The notes: generated from the letters alone by a model not told the origin. Counted from the first letter of the stretch, positions 1 through 10,338 are shown. The stretch is 64,000 bases of DNA from Salirhabdus salicampi (GCF_024259515.1 NZ_JANBWE010000001.1:124001-188000), one strand, 5' to 3'. A program made the numbers and translations.

Positions 1-159
1 AACATGTTGTTCATCGTATCCATAATGGAAGGCGTGTAAAAACGTTTCGATTTTTTTTGAAAGGATATCATCATTCGTTCTTACCATTAGGACAAGCAGG
101 TCATCCCACTGTCCCCACAGTGTAAAATACAGTGCTTTATCATAATCAACCATGTTCAT
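1..159 (-). CDS. Hypothetical protein, N-terminal fragment cut by the window edge
   Basis: An open frame runs from an ATG at 159 down to base 1 without a stop, giving 53 residues that begin MNMVDYDKAL and are rich in aromatic and acidic residues (WGQWDD, HAFHYGYDE). A good SD (GGAGATT) lies just upstream of the ATG. There is no signal peptide or membrane segment in the visible part. It is divergent from the spore lipoprotein gene at 496. I do not recognise the family; the C-terminus lies outside the window. Confidence 0.55.
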   Translation of the reverse strand, partial: MNMVDYDKALYFTLWGQWDDLLVLMVRTNDDILSKKIETFLHAFHYGYDEQHV

Positions 160-433
160 CGCTAATCTCCCCTTAACCCAGGGTTACTTATAGTATGACT
201 CAATGTTTTCCGTGAGTTACGTGGTCTTTCATGGTTAAGGGTAAAAATAATGGAATCATAAAAACAGCTAATTTAGTGCACATTTCTTTCTTCTGAAATG
301 TTTAAAAAAGCATTATCTAATGTTAATGGTTTACATATTTCTTTTTTTTATGCATATATAATCCGGCGTTATTACACAAAATTGGTAACAGTTGCTGTTT
401 TAATCAGAAGGCAAAATTGGAAAATACGTAAGA

Positions 434-462
434 GCATAAAGGTTGTAATCTAACTCATAATA
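434..462 (+). promoter_or_regulatory. Putative sigma-G-type promoter of the YhcN-like gene
   Basis: GCATA at 434-438 and CATAATA at 456-462 are separated by 17 bases. This fits the forespore sigma-G pattern (GYATA, 17-18 bases, CATnnTA) and sits about 34 bases before the ATG at 496. YhcN-type lipoproteins are made in the forespore in Bacillus subtilis, so the match is biologically reasonable. It rests on the motif alone. The rest of the gap from 160 to 433 shows only AT-rich sequence. Confidence 0.45.
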
Positions 463-495
463 AAGATGAACACCCAACTTGGAAGGAGGAACAAC

Positions 496-1152
496 ATGAA
501 TAAACTTGCTCTTTTAGGGGTGTCTTTTTTAACAGCTGTAACGGTAACTGGATGTCAGAACCCTGACGATACTGGTTTGGGAGGGTATAACGATGATACA
601 GGTGTTGAACCGACTCGTTATAACCAAAATACGGATTTAGATCCGAATCGTGATCGTGTTCGTATGAATCAAAATGAATTAGGCATGCGTAATAACGACG
701 ATTATAATAACCCTGCAAGAAATAATGGTAATAACTTAACAAACAATGGGGAAAATGATCGCAACAACATTGGAACACGTAACAACAATGCTGATGACCG
801 ATACGAAGTAGCGGATCGAGCAGCAGACCAAATTACAAACGAAATCGACGAAATTGACCGTGCATACGTTTTAGTCACAAATAACAATGCTTATGTCGCG
901 GTAGTGATGGACAATAACAACACGACAAACAATAATAATGGGGATGAAGTGTCAGACCGATTAAGCGACCGAGTATCAGACATTGTACGCTCAACAGATC
1001 GTAATATTAATAACGTATATGTCTCCGCAAACCCTGATTTTGCGAACTTAGCGAACAACTATACAAGAGATGTTGACCGAGGTGAACCAGTTGAAGGGTT
1101 CTTTGACCAACTAACAAACATGGTTGACCGTTTATTCCCAGATCGTCGATAA
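496..1152 (+). CDS. YhcN/YlaJ-family sporulation lipoprotein
   Basis: This is a 218-residue secreted lipoprotein. The signal peptide MNKLALLGVSFLTAVTVTGC ends in a lipobox (VTGC), so the mature protein is anchored by Cys20. A long Asn/Asp/Arg-rich low-complexity stretch (about residues 30-110) follows, then the conserved YhcN/YlaJ domain with the ADQITNEIDEIDRAYVLVTN core and a C-terminal half containing SDRVSDIV and the Asn-rich insert. The ATG at 496 is chosen because AGGAGG precedes it; an upstream ATG at 466 has no SD and would spoil the signal peptide. YhcN is an inner-membrane spore protein linked to outgrowth. The location next to a ger operon fits a germination role, but the exact function is unknown. 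Confidence 0.85.
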   Translation: MNKLALLGVSFLTAVTVTGCQNPDDTGLGGYNDDTGVEPTRYNQNTDLDPNRDRVRMNQNELGMRNNDDYNNPARNNGNNLTNNGENDRNNIGTRNNNADDRYEVADRAADQITNEIDEIDRAYVLVTNNNAYVAVVMDNNNTTNNNNGDEVSDRLSDRVSDIVRSTDRNINNVYVSANPDFANLANNYTRDVDRGEPVEGFFDQLTNMVDRLFPDRR

Positions 1153-1159
1153 ATGAAGC

Positions 1160-1193
1160 AAGAGAACAGGGGTCTAGCCCCTGTTCTTTATTT
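1160..1193. terminator. Bidirectional terminator between convergent genes
   Basis: The inverted repeat AGAACAGGGG / CCCCTGTTCT with a short TCTAG loop is flanked by an A-run on one side and T-rich sequence on the other. It can end both the YhcN-like transcript and the germinant-receptor operon coming from the right. Confidence 0.8.
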
Positions 1194-1196
1194 ACA

Positions 1197-2351
1197 TTAC
1201 ATTCCACGTTTTCGTAAAGCACTTGTATGATGGATTTCTATTTTCACTTCAACATCGAACTCAACTTGTTTGTATTCTTCCTTCCAATTTTTCTTTACTT
1301 CGCCCCATTTTTTTGGATAGTTTTCTCGAACTTGGCGACCTATCTCAAAAATGTCGATTCCTTCTTTTTGGGATAACTCGACGACCCTTGTTACTTCCTC
1401 CTTTACAAATTTTTCTACATTATGTGCTAATTTTTCAATATTGATTTCCTGTTGATGTTTTTCTTCTATTTCATTTAAAAACGCATCTTGTTTAATTTTT
1501 ATCGCTGTTTTTATTGTTCCATTTTGGATCTTTACGTCAGTTTGACCTTTTTGTTCTATGTTACGGATTGAGAACTGTTTCCCACCGATAGTAGAAGTTG
1601 TATAAGCTCCCTTTTGTATTTGACCTTGAGTATATAACCACGCCTTTGATAAATCTCTTGGTAATACTAATGCAATCTTTCCTCCGTTTATAAAGGCCAT
1701 ACTAACAGCACGTACCATTCCTGTTTCTCCAGCTTGTTTTAAAGTTGTTAACTCTTCAGGTGAAACGATTTCAACGACTGGTAGATAAGCATAAGTGTCG
1801 GGGTCCGTATATTTTGTGTAAAAGTCGCTTAACGTCACATTTAAATAAGTTGAAGATCGGTTAGAAAAATTTAAAAGATCTGTGATTCCTGTTGAGGATA
1901 CTTTATTAAAAGGAACTTCTGAACGGATAATATCTTCTGCTTTGTTAGTAGCTAAAACGATATTAATCGTTCTTCTTAATTGAAATTGTCTTCCTAAAAT
2001 ATCTAAAATGTTCGCAATACTTTCTTCAGCAACTTCCATGCCGACTATAACGGTTTCTAAATGGGAAAAGAGAGGTCTTCTTGGTGATATTTCTGTGATA
2101 TTCCGGTGTGCCTCCGTAATCGTTTCCCCGTTTACAGAAAAAGATGTTGTGGAGCCTTGACCAGGATTTTGTACAGAAAACAACTCAGGTGATGGCCATT
2201 GATAGGTGACACGATATCCTTCTTCCTCGCCCTTATCAATCGCCATACCTAAAATAAAGTTAATATCATCAATTTCAGTGCGGTCCCAACACCCGGTTAA
2301 CATTCCTGAGACGAATATACAAATGGATAGAATTTTAATTCGTTTGCACAT
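1197..2351 (-). CDS. Ger(x)C-family spore germination lipoprotein (GerC subunit)
   Basis: This 384-residue protein is the C subunit of a germinant receptor. It has a lipoprotein signal peptide ending GMLTGCWDRTEID, where the CWD motif after the lipobox is typical of GerAC/GerKC proteins. The Ger(x)C N-terminal domain follows (LGMAIDKG...YQWPSP), then the C-terminal domain ending in the KKNWKEEYKQVEFDVEVKIEI-type strand. The gene is the last of a three-gene operon and its start overlaps the permease gene by 17 bases, which implies translational coupling. It should sit on the outer face of the spore inner membrane with the A and B subunits. The germinant recognised cannot be deduced. Confidence 0.93.
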   Translation of the reverse strand: MCKRIKILSICIFVSGMLTGCWDRTEIDDINFILGMAIDKGEEEGYRVTYQWPSPELFSVQNPGQGSTTSFSVNGETITEAHRNITEISPRRPLFSHLETVIVGMEVAEESIANILDILGRQFQLRRTINIVLATNKAEDIIRSEVPFNKVSSTGITDLLNFSNRSSTYLNVTLSDFYTKYTDPDTYAYLPVVEIVSPEELTTLKQAGETGMVRAVSMAFINGGKIALVLPRDLSKAWLYTQGQIQKGAYTTSTIGGKQFSIRNIEQKGQTDVKIQNGTIKTAIKIKQDAFLNEIEEKHQQEINIEKLAHNVEKFVKEEVTRVVELSQKEGIDIFEIGRQVRENYPKKWGEVKKNWKEEYKQVEFDVEVKIEIHHTSALRKRGM

Positions 2352-3450
2352 TTTTCATCACCTTATATCGAAGAATGAACACAATATAAAGAATGGCAGG
2401 AATGACAAGATGGAAGATGACCGAAATATAGATCCAACGATTAAATATAAAATTGATGACATCTAACGTATCGGGCAAATACATATAGCAAATAAAAAAC
2501 GCACCGATAAGTATAATGATTTTGTAAATGGGCCTTAATATCTTCATTGAAAACGATTGTTTTAATGCATCCATCGTCACGTTAAAATAAATCCCAGTCA
2601 CAAAAAACATTGCTCCAGCCCAAATGGTAACAAGAAATATTTCTAATCGTTCTAAAAAATCACCGAGTTGGATTAATGTAATCAGCTCAACACTAGGATA
2701 GGTTAAAAATTTCAATTCATGAATTGAATAGACACCGATTTCTTCGATAGTAATTAAACTAGCCATAAAAATGGGTACTAAAACAGCAAGTATATATCCT
2801 TTCGTTTTCTTGGATTTCTCTTCTTTATGAATGTAAGGATATAACATACCTATTAAAATGACTTGGGCAAAGTTAGTGTACGGAATAAGTACTGTATGAA
2901 ATACCGGTCCCCAAGATGTTGGTATGTATGGCTTGTAATAATGAAAATCAATTTGTGGGGTAACCGCTAACATTAAAAAGAGTAAGGTAGCCAAAATTAA
3001 GATGAGCATAGATGTACTTGCCTTCCCTAATACATCGATTCCAATAGCAGAACAATAAAAAGCGATAATTAATATCATAAAAATAAGAACCCCAATGGGT
3101 GTGTTCGGTAAAAATAATGTTTTAAATATTGTGGAGCTAATTTGGGTATGAACAATAAATAAAGTGAAAAAGTACCCTACGTAACTAACTCCAATTAGGG
3201 TACCAAGTGGCTTTCCTAACAGCTTTCTTAACACTTTAACAAATGGGTCTTCTGGAAAGTGACTACTAATCTTAATAACAACAAGTAAAAGAAGGAGAGA
3301 AGCAAATATAGCAATAATGGTTGAAATCCAATAATATTGTTGAGCTCTTTCCGCCATGATCGAAGGAGCGTATACATAAAACTGAACACTAAGTACGAGC
3401 ATTAATAGGCTTTGAGCTTGTCTCTTCGTTATCTTTGGCTTCTCCACCAT
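2335..3450 (-). CDS. Spore germination permease subunit (GerAB/GerKB type)
   Basis: This 371-residue integral membrane protein of the APC superfamily has about ten hydrophobic segments, beginning with the family signature region KITKRQAQSLLMLVLSVQFY. Paralogues such as GerAB and GerKB bind the small-molecule germinant and may conduct ions in the spore inner membrane. It is 7 bases downstream of the A-subunit gene and overlaps the C-subunit gene, so the order A-B-C is that of a standard ger operon. Length and segment count are normal for the family. Confidence 0.92.
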   Translation of the reverse strand: MVEKPKITKRQAQSLLMLVLSVQFYVYAPSIMAERAQQYYWISTIIAIFASLLLLLVVIKISSHFPEDPFVKVLRKLLGKPLGTLIGVSYVGYFFTLFIVHTQISSTIFKTLFLPNTPIGVLIFMILIIAFYCSAIGIDVLGKASTSMLILILATLLFLMLAVTPQIDFHYYKPYIPTSWGPVFHTVLIPYTNFAQVILIGMLYPYIHKEEKSKKTKGYILAVLVPIFMASLITIEEIGVYSIHELKFLTYPSVELITLIQLGDFLERLEIFLVTIWAGAMFFVTGIYFNVTMDALKQSFSMKILRPIYKIIILIGAFFICYMYLPDTLDVINFIFNRWIYISVIFHLVIPAILYIVFILRYKVMKNVQTN

Positions 3451-3457
3451 CTTCTAT

Positions 3458-4996
3458 CTACTCCTTCCTTTCGTTTTTATTGGCAGCATTTTTCCGACGT
3501 TTTCGCTTTAAATGTTTTTTGTCCATGATATAAGTTGGATACTTGTTGTTCCGTATATTTGGAAAACGGAAAAGTGTATCTTTCATGTCATTGACCACAA
3601 AAGGAGCATGAGGTGTTAAATACGGATATCCGAATGATGTAAGTTTCGTAAAATGTAAATAAACAAACACCATTCCCCAAACGATACCGAAAAAGCCAAA
3701 TAGGCCGGCCAATATAATAAAGCCGAATCGTAAAATGCGAAACGTAATCCCTAAGCTGTAATTCGGGATTATAAATGAACTAATCGCAGTAATGGCTACG
3801 ATAATAATCATTAAGGGACTGACAAACCCTGCGTTAACCGCTGCTTCCCCAATAACAAGAGCCCCAACAATACTTACTGTATTTCCAATCGGTTTCGGTA
3901 GCCGCAAACCGGCTTCTCGTAAAAACTCAAACGTAATTTCCATTAAAAGCGTTTCAATAATGGCAGGATAAGGCACTGATTCTCTTCCGGCAGCAATACT
4001 CAATGCCAATGGTGTCGGTATCATTTCTTGATGGAATGTTGTTAACGCAATATACATTGCGGGTAGTAGTGCCGCTGAGAAAATTGCGATATATCGTAGT
4101 AACCGCAATAAAGTCCCTATGTAAAATGTGTCATAATAATCATCCGGTGATTGAAGTAAGCTAAACAAACTTACCGGCCCGTATAGAGTGAACGGAGTTC
4201 CATCCACGACAATTCCTACTCTTCCTTCTAGTAAATTGCCACAAAGCTTATCTGGTCTTTCCGTATATCCAAGTAATGGCACAATGGAATAAGGTACATC
4301 TTGTAAATATTCATTTAATACATTACTTGATATAATGGAATCTGTTTTTATTTTATTAATTCGCTTAATGACCTCGTCAACGATTTCAGGATTTGCGAGT
4401 CCGTCTAAATAAACGACAGCAATTTTTGTTTGGGTCATTTCTCCTTTGGTAAACTCTCGTATTTTTAAGTCATTCGTTTTCAATCTTTGCCTTATTAGGG
4501 CTAAATTCGTTTCAATTGGTTCAATGAAACCTTCTCTTGGTCCTTTAACTGTTGATTCTATATAGGGCTCTTCGATAGCCCTTTTATCCGGTTGAAAAGC
4601 GTCCAATAAATACACCGTTTTTTCTCCGGCGATAAATAACGCACACTTTCCTAATATCATCCCTTGTACAACTTTACTTAACTCTTGTTGTGTATCGTAC
4701 TTAAACGGAATTGAATTGGAGCTGCTATTCTTATTTTTCTCTTTGCTGGATTGCTTTGCTAATGTTTGAATAATCTTATCTGTTTCTTTTGTGCTCGTAA
4801 TGTTACGTAAAAAGGTGATACAAAATTGATTATTAATATGATGAATTTCGAGGTCGTCAGTATCTCGAAAGTATGTATTTTGTAAAACCTTTATATTTTT
4901 GTCAATTTTTTTTGAAACGGAAACTTTTTCAATCGGTTTTTCGCTTACATATTGGTCCTCAAACTTTTCTTTCTTTTTGAACCAATTGGGCAACAT
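3458..4996 (-). CDS. Spore germination protein, GerA/GerKA family (A subunit)
   Basis: This is a 512-residue A subunit. It has a soluble N-terminal domain (about residues 1-255) with motifs such as YLDGLANPEIVDEVIKRI and a membrane-spanning C-terminal half starting at the VDGTPFTLYGPVSLFSL region, ending in a Lys/Arg/Asn-rich tail. The start is the ATG at 4996, giving MLPNWFKKKEKF, because GGAGG lies 8 bases upstream; the more upstream TTG at 5014 has no better SD. It is first in the ger operon. GerA-family A subunits oligomerise and act as channels during germination. Which receptor (GerA, GerB or GerK type) cannot be assigned safely. Confidence 0.93.
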   Translation of the reverse strand: MLPNWFKKKEKFEDQYVSEKPIEKVSVSKKIDKNIKVLQNTYFRDTDDLEIHHINNQFCITFLRNITSTKETDKIIQTLAKQSSKEKNKNSSSNSIPFKYDTQQELSKVVQGMILGKCALFIAGEKTVYLLDAFQPDKRAIEEPYIESTVKGPREGFIEPIETNLALIRQRLKTNDLKIREFTKGEMTQTKIAVVYLDGLANPEIVDEVIKRINKIKTDSIISSNVLNEYLQDVPYSIVPLLGYTERPDKLCGNLLEGRVGIVVDGTPFTLYGPVSLFSLLQSPDDYYDTFYIGTLLRLLRYIAIFSAALLPAMYIALTTFHQEMIPTPLALSIAAGRESVPYPAIIETLLMEITFEFLREAGLRLPKPIGNTVSIVGALVIGEAAVNAGFVSPLMIIIVAITAISSFIIPNYSLGITFRILRFGFIILAGLFGFFGIVWGMVFVYLHFTKLTSFGYPYLTPHAPFVVNDMKDTLFRFPNIRNNKYPTYIMDKKHLKRKRRKNAANKNERKE

Positions 4997-5092
4997 ACAC
5001 ATTTCCTCCAACAAGATGATGTTTTTATGTTACCCAAATGAATGTAATCTAGACATGTTGTGTTATATTAGGAATTTTTTACTACTGAATGG

Positions 5093-5121
5093 AAAAACAC
5101 CTCCAATAGAAGGTGTTAAAT
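5093..5121 (-). terminator. Terminator of the Hsp20 gene
   Basis: Read on the minus strand, AACACCT / AGGTGTT forms a stem with an eight-base loop followed by TTTT. It begins inside the last codons of the Hsp20 gene and lies before the ger operon, separating the two transcripts. Confidence 0.6.
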
Positions 5122-5511
5122 TTTTTCGAGTTTGATTTTCAGTATTCCGTTTTCGTATGATGTTTTTGTTTTATCTTTTACTGGGGACGGTAGTGTGACA
5201 GTATGTTGGAACGACTTTGTTGTAGTTTCGAGCTTTCTGCCATTCTTCTCTTCCACTTCTAATTTAGTTTCCAGCTCTCCTTTTATCGTTAGCACGTGAC
5301 CATCAACGGTTACGGATACATCCTCTTCCTTATCCAAACCTTGTATTTGTAATGTGACAATAATGTTATCGTCATCTTCTTGAACATCAATTCGTTCAAA
5401 ACCAAAGTTGTTCTTGTTCATCGTTAACTGTTCAAATTGTGAAAAAAATTGATGAAAGTCTCTTTGTATTTTGTCTAATTGACGAAAGAAGTCATGAGGA
5501 ATAAGAGACAT
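5116..5511 (-). CDS. Hsp20/alpha-crystallin family small heat shock protein
   Basis: This 131-residue protein has an N-terminal arm ([19 protein letters not shown]) followed by an alpha-crystallin domain, about residues 38-131, with the strands [20 protein letters not shown] and the G-I-L pattern [12 protein letters not shown]. It lacks a long C-terminal extension with a separate IxI motif. GGAGGG precedes the ATG. The gene is divergent from spoVR with about 100 bases between. Small Hsp20 proteins beside sporulation genes are sometimes spore-coat associated (CotM/CotP types); a general ATP-independent chaperone role is equally possible. Confidence 0.85.
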   Translation of the reverse strand: MSLIPHDFFRQLDKIQRDFHQFFSQFEQLTMNKNNFGFERIDVQEDDDNIIVTLQIQGLDKEEDVSVTVDGHVLTIKGELETKLEVEEKNGRKLETTTKSFQHTVTLPSPVKDKTKTSYENGILKIKLEKI

Positions 5512-5618
5512 TTCAAGCCCTCCTTTGTCTATTTTTTAAAACAATTTCCCTCGTTTCATCAAATTCACGTATTCTCTTTCATACTATTATAAAAAACAAA
5601 CTTTTAGGGGTGAGGGCA

Positions 5619-7031
5619 TTGTCCCAAGTAGAGTATAAAAGATTGGAAAGGGCAATTGAGGAAATTACCGAAATTGCTGAAGGGTTTGGGCTTGATTTTT
5701 ATCCGATGCGCTACGAAATATGTCCATCGGATATTATTTATACGTTTGGGGCCTACGGTATGCCGACACGATTTTCTCACTGGAGTTTTGGGAAGCAATT
5801 TCACAAAATGAAGTTACAAGAAGAATTAGGTTTAAGCAAAATTTATGAGCTCGTCATTAATTCCAATCCATGTTATGCATTTCTGTTAAATTCGAATACT
5901 TTAATTCAAAATAAGTTAATTATTGCTCACGTATTAGCCCATAGTGACTTTTTCAAAAACAACTTTCGGTTTCAAAACACAGGTAAGGATATGGTGGAAA
6001 GTATGGCCGCTACAGCTGACCGGATTAAAGCATACGAAGAGAAATACGGCCGATATGAGGTGGAAAAATTCCTTGATGCCATCTTAGCTATTCAAGAACA
6101 TATTGATCCTTCTTTAATGAGAAAGTGGGATAGAGAGGAAGACGTTGTCAAATCCCCTGTTCCCCGCCAAAAACAATCCCAATCTGATTACGATGATCTA
6201 TGGATATTAGATCATGATAAGGTAGAGGAACATGATAAAAAAGTAGAACGGAAGATTCCACCAAAATCTGAGAAGGATATATTATTATTTATCGAAGAAT
6301 ATAGCCGAGAGCTAGATGAATGGCAACGGGATATTTTAACAATGATGAGGGAAGAAATGCTTTATTTCTGGCCTCAGCTTGAAACGAAGATCATGAACGA
6401 AGGTTGGGCTTCGTACTGGCATTCAAGAATTTTACGGGAGATGTATTTAGACGAAAGTGAACTGATTGAATTCGCGAAGCTCCATTCCAGTGTCATCCAG
6501 CCATCTAAAACGTCAATCAATCCATATCGATTAGGGATTACCATCTTTGAAGATATTGAGGAGCGGTACAATAATCCAACGGAAGAAATGAAACGACAGG
6601 GGGTTACACCAAACTCAGGACGAGAGAAAATCTTTGAAGTGAGGGAAATTGAATCCGACATCTCGTTTATCCGCAATTACTTAACAAAAGATATTGTCGC
6701 ACAAGAAGACTTGTATCTCTTCCAAAAGCAAGGGCGAGATTATAAAGTAGTGGAAAAGGATTGGACCGAAGTCCGGGATCAGCTTATTACGATGCGGGTC
6801 AATGGAGGATATCCATACATTACAGTAGAAAATGGAGACTACCAAAGAAATGGAGAATTGTATTTGAAACACCACTACGAAGGAACAGAGTTAGATCTTA
6901 ACTATTTAGAAAAAACGATGCCTTATATTCATCAACTGTGGGGACGCACCGTCCATCTGGAAACCGTTGTGGAAGGAAGAAATGTGCTGTATTCAAGTGA
7001 TTCTGATAAAGTGAAGAAGCGTTATTTGTAG
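5619..7031 (+). CDS. spoVR: SpoVR family protein (stage V sporulation protein R)
   Basis: The 470-residue protein closely follows Bacillus SpoVR, as recalled from family knowledge: [39 protein letters not shown] and a C-terminal [14 protein letters not shown]. The TTG at 5619 is chosen because GGGGTGAGG sits at the right distance and the resulting [16 protein letters not shown] aligns end to end with the family N-terminus; an in-frame GTG at 5610 lies inside that SD. SpoVR is needed for proper spore cortex formation in B. subtilis. The last third of this gene is duplicated as a broken copy at 10339-10803. Confidence 0.95.
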   Translation: MSQVEYKRLERAIEEITEIAEGFGLDFYPMRYEICPSDIIYTFGAYGMPTRFSHWSFGKQFHKMKLQEELGLSKIYELVINSNPCYAFLLNSNTLIQNKLIIAHVLAHSDFFKNNFRFQNTGKDMVESMAATADRIKAYEEKYGRYEVEKFLDAILAIQEHIDPSLMRKWDREEDVVKSPVPRQKQSQSDYDDLWILDHDKVEEHDKKVERKIPPKSEKDILLFIEEYSRELDEWQRDILTMMREEMLYFWPQLETKIMNEGWASYWHSRILREMYLDESELIEFAKLHSSVIQPSKTSINPYRLGITIFEDIEERYNNPTEEMKRQGVTPNSGREKIFEVREIESDISFIRNYLTKDIVAQEDLYLFQKQGRDYKVVEKDWTEVRDQLITMRVNGGYPYITVENGDYQRNGELYLKHHYEGTELDLNYLEKTMPYIHQLWGRTVHLETVVEGRNVLYSSDSDKVKKRYL

Positions 7032-7056
7032 GCTGCCTGAAGGGCAGCTTTTTTTG
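7031..7056 (+). terminator. Terminator of spoVR
   Basis: GCTGCC and GGGCAGC form a stem around a TGAA loop, followed by seven T residues, immediately after the spoVR stop codon. The same structure is repeated after the truncated copy. Confidence 0.85.
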
Positions 7057-7165
7057 TATTTCGAAGGGGACTTGTGAAGCATTGATTGTTGAAGAAAGAA
7101 GAGTAGATTCTTTTGTGAGTTTGTTATTCATCTAACGAGGCAGGTTTAGTTTAATAAGAGAAAAT

Positions 7166-7196
7166 AATAGAGGATGCAGCACAAAACTGCATCCTG
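7166..7196 (-). terminator. Probable terminator of the MocR-type gene
   Basis: AGGATGCAG and CTGCATCCT form a perfect nine-base stem with a seven-base loop. On the minus strand it is followed by a T-rich stretch without a perfect U-run, about 50 bases after the stop of the regulator gene. Confidence 0.5.
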
Positions 7197-7245
7197 TAAG
7201 CCTTACTCCAGCGTTCCTTTGTAATTGTATCGTTACATATGTTTT

Positions 7246-8628
7246 TTATGACCAAGCCTCTTTTAAAAGATTTACACCTAACTGGATTTCCTCACACGCA
7301 AGATTACTGAACCCTAGTTTAATAATTGGATCATCAGAAAGATTTTTTATGTAATAAATAGAGGTAGGATACACCTTAACACCAAAATAGGAAGCTTGTT
7401 CAATTAGCCATTCCTCTGAACGATTTAGATGTATCTTAACTAGTAGGTACAAACCAGATTGCTCCCCAATAATAGAGATATTTTGTTTGAATTGTTTTTT
7501 TAATTCTGAAACTAAGCATTGCATTTTTCGTTTATAAACAAGACGCATTCGTTTAATATGGCGAATCCATTCTCCATCTTCCATAAATTTAGCCATTGTA
7601 AGCTGGTTAAGAAGTGAAGTGGTACTCTCAAAATGAAGAAATTGATTTTTATAACGCTTTAAAAGTTTTTGTGGCAAAACCATATAACTTAAACGGATTC
7701 CCGGGAGAAAGGACTTTGAGAAATTCCCTAAGTAAATGACTCTTGTTGAATCAATGGATGCCAGTGCTGGAAATGGTTGTTGCGTATAGCGAAATTCACT
7801 ATCATAATCATCTTCAATAATAAAACCATCATTCTTGTTAGCCCAATGAATTAACATTTGCCTTTGTTGGATAGACATGCTTACTCCCATTGGACTTTGA
7901 TGGGAGGGTGTTACATAGATTAACCTTGGAGTAATTTGTTCTAATTTTGAGAAATCAGTACCTGATTTATATACTGGTAAAGTTTCAAACGAGAAATTGT
8001 GAAATTGAAAAGCCTCCCTTGCTCCATCATAACCTGGGTCCTCTACAATAATGCTACTGAAATTATCCTTCAGAATTTGTCCGAGATAAATTAACGTTTG
8101 TTGGGTACTACTGCCTATTATAATTGCATTTGGATCTGTTTTTACTCCCCGAGATTGGAATAAATATGTAGCGATTTGTTCACGCAAGCACAGTTCACCA
8201 AAGGGGTCCCCGTATCGATAACTCTCCTGTAATGTTAAAACTTGGTTTGCTATTCTTCTCCAAATTTTCAGGGGAAAATTGATTTGATCTACGGCTCCTG
8301 CTCGGAAATCGATTTGGGCTGGTGTCACAGACTTTGTTTGCTTTTTATTAGGAAGTAGAACTGAGGCATTTTGAAATAAAAGTGGATCTAATTCATTTAC
8401 AAAATACCCTTTTCGACCTTCTCCACGGATATAACCTTCAGCTACAAGCTGCTCATAAGCCATTAATGTCGTATTGCGGCTTACTTGAAGGGAATCTGCA
8501 AGTTGGCGAATGGATGGCAGTGGGTCACCAGCTAGTATGTCACCACTTTCTATAAATATTTTAAACTGCTCGTAGATTTGTTTGTACTTGGGAGAGTCAT
8601 CCTTAAATGCAAAAATGGCATTTTTCAT
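7246..8628 (-). CDS. MocR-type (GntR-HTH plus aminotransferase fold) transcriptional regulator
   Basis: This 460-residue regulator has an N-terminal GntR winged helix (about residues 10-75, with DPLPSIRQLADSLQVSRNTT) joined to a fold-type I PLP aminotransferase domain. The latter includes GSSTQQTLIYLGQIL, the acidic DDYDSEF and the Schiff-base lysine region LGNFSKSFLPGIRLSY. Family members such as PdxR, GabR and TauR bind PLP or an amino compound as effector and do not usually act as transaminases. It is divergent from a LysE-type exporter pseudogene at 8806, the likely original target. The regulator itself looks intact. Confidence 0.9.
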   Translation of the reverse strand: MKNAIFAFKDDSPKYKQIYEQFKIFIESGDILAGDPLPSIRQLADSLQVSRNTTLMAYEQLVAEGYIRGEGRKGYFVNELDPLLFQNASVLLPNKKQTKSVTPAQIDFRAGAVDQINFPLKIWRRIANQVLTLQESYRYGDPFGELCLREQIATYLFQSRGVKTDPNAIIIGSSTQQTLIYLGQILKDNFSSIIVEDPGYDGAREAFQFHNFSFETLPVYKSGTDFSKLEQITPRLIYVTPSHQSPMGVSMSIQQRQMLIHWANKNDGFIIEDDYDSEFRYTQQPFPALASIDSTRVIYLGNFSKSFLPGIRLSYMVLPQKLLKRYKNQFLHFESTTSLLNQLTMAKFMEDGEWIRHIKRMRLVYKRKMQCLVSELKKQFKQNISIIGEQSGLYLLVKIHLNRSEEWLIEQASYFGVKVYPTSIYYIKNLSDDPIIKLGFSNLACEEIQLGVNLLKEAWS

Positions 8629-8805
8629 TGGCGATCACCTTTGACATGTAAAATTATTAATAATTGTACCTTTTTTAATGTCAGTTTGCATAATAGAATA
8701 ACTCATATAGAACATAAAATTGTAAAAAAAAGCAGCTAGCCAGATTGCAAAGGCTTTATCATGGAGGGGTCTAATCAAGTATATACGAAAGGAAGTATTG
8801 GATAG

Positions 8806-8975
8806 ATGACAACATTTATTTTCTTTGTTTTGGTGTTATTTTTAACGTCAGGTCCAGCTGTATTTTTAACAATTACTAAAACAGTAACAGGTGGAGTTCC
8901 AAGTGGTTTGGAAAAGCCGTTGGAATGCCTTCTATTGGTTTAGGATTAAGATTAGCTTTTCAAACACAAGAATAA
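8806..8975 (+). pseudogene. LysE-family exporter remnant (internal deletion with frameshift)
   Basis: From an ATG at 8806 after GAAAGGAAG the frame reads MTTFIFFVLVLFLTSGPAVF, the first helix of a LysE/RhtB-type amino acid exporter, then loses sense after about 36 codons. In another frame the sequence GIGLGLRLAFQTQE-like tail (as SIGLGLRLAFQTQE) ends at TAA 8973-8975, matching the last helix of such proteins. Roughly 150 residues are missing between. The gene is therefore a deletion remnant, not a small protein. It is divergent from an intact MocR-type regulator. Confidence 0.7.
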
Positions 8976-9092
8976 TCATTAGATTTCCACCTTCTGGATG
9001 TGAAGAGGAAACCATCTTGAATCTTCTTCAAAGGGTAAGAAAGAACATAGATAAAACGGTAATTTGTAAAAAAAGGCAACAAGAAATATTGA

Positions 9093-9635
<543 letters not shown>

Positions 9636-9656
9636 TTTTTTGAAAGGTGGATTATC

Positions 9657-10267
9657 ATGTTTATTCCTAAACATTTTAAAGTAACTGACTTTGATGAAAT
9701 TAGAGAATTTATTATGATGAATTCTTTTGGAACGATTGTAACGACAAAACAAGGTAAATCTATTGCTACCCATTTGCCTTTGGAGTTACATAATCACGGG
9801 GATGAATACTTTATATCTGGACATATGGCTTATGCGAATCCTCAATGGAGAACGTTCGAGGATCATAACGAAAATGCACTTATTATGTATCAAGGTCCAC
9901 ATGCTTACATTTCATCATCGTGGTATAAGTCTGAAAATGTACCAACATGGAATTATCAATCACCCATGTATATGGAACAGCTAGTATTATGAGTGAACAA
10001 GAATTGGAAGAAGACCTAACACTACTATTACAGAAATATGAAAAGCATCGTAGGAATCCAGTTTTATGGGAGAAACTTTCTTCACAAACGAAAAAACAAA
10101 TCAAGGGTATTGTTGGTTTTAAAATTAAAGTGCAAGAAGTCCAAGCTGCTTATAAACTAAGCCCAAATAGAAATGAAGAAGACTACCACAACATCATTGA
10201 TAAATTATATGAGGAAAAAGATTTAAATTCTAAGGCATTAGCAGAAGTTATGAAGAAAAGAGAGTGA
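9657..10267 (+). pseudogene. paiB: paiB, FMN-binding negative transcriptional regulator, single frameshift
   Basis: The first frame (from 9657) gives the PaiB N-terminus MFIPKHFKVTDFDEIREF through SSSWYKSENVPTWNYQS. At about 9960 the reading frame must move: the second frame resumes at THVYGTASIMSEQELEEDL and ends KALAEVMKKRE at 10267. The total of 611 bases is one short of a multiple of three, which fits one deleted base in a 203-residue gene near the NYQ-HVYG junction. Both halves are otherwise intact, so the mutation looks recent, or it may be a sequencing error. Confidence 0.85.
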
Positions 10268-10338
10268 TTATAAATTAGCTTAATATGATTATAGAAGGAG
10301 AACTATATATGAAAAATCCGTAAATCGTTTTATGGATA

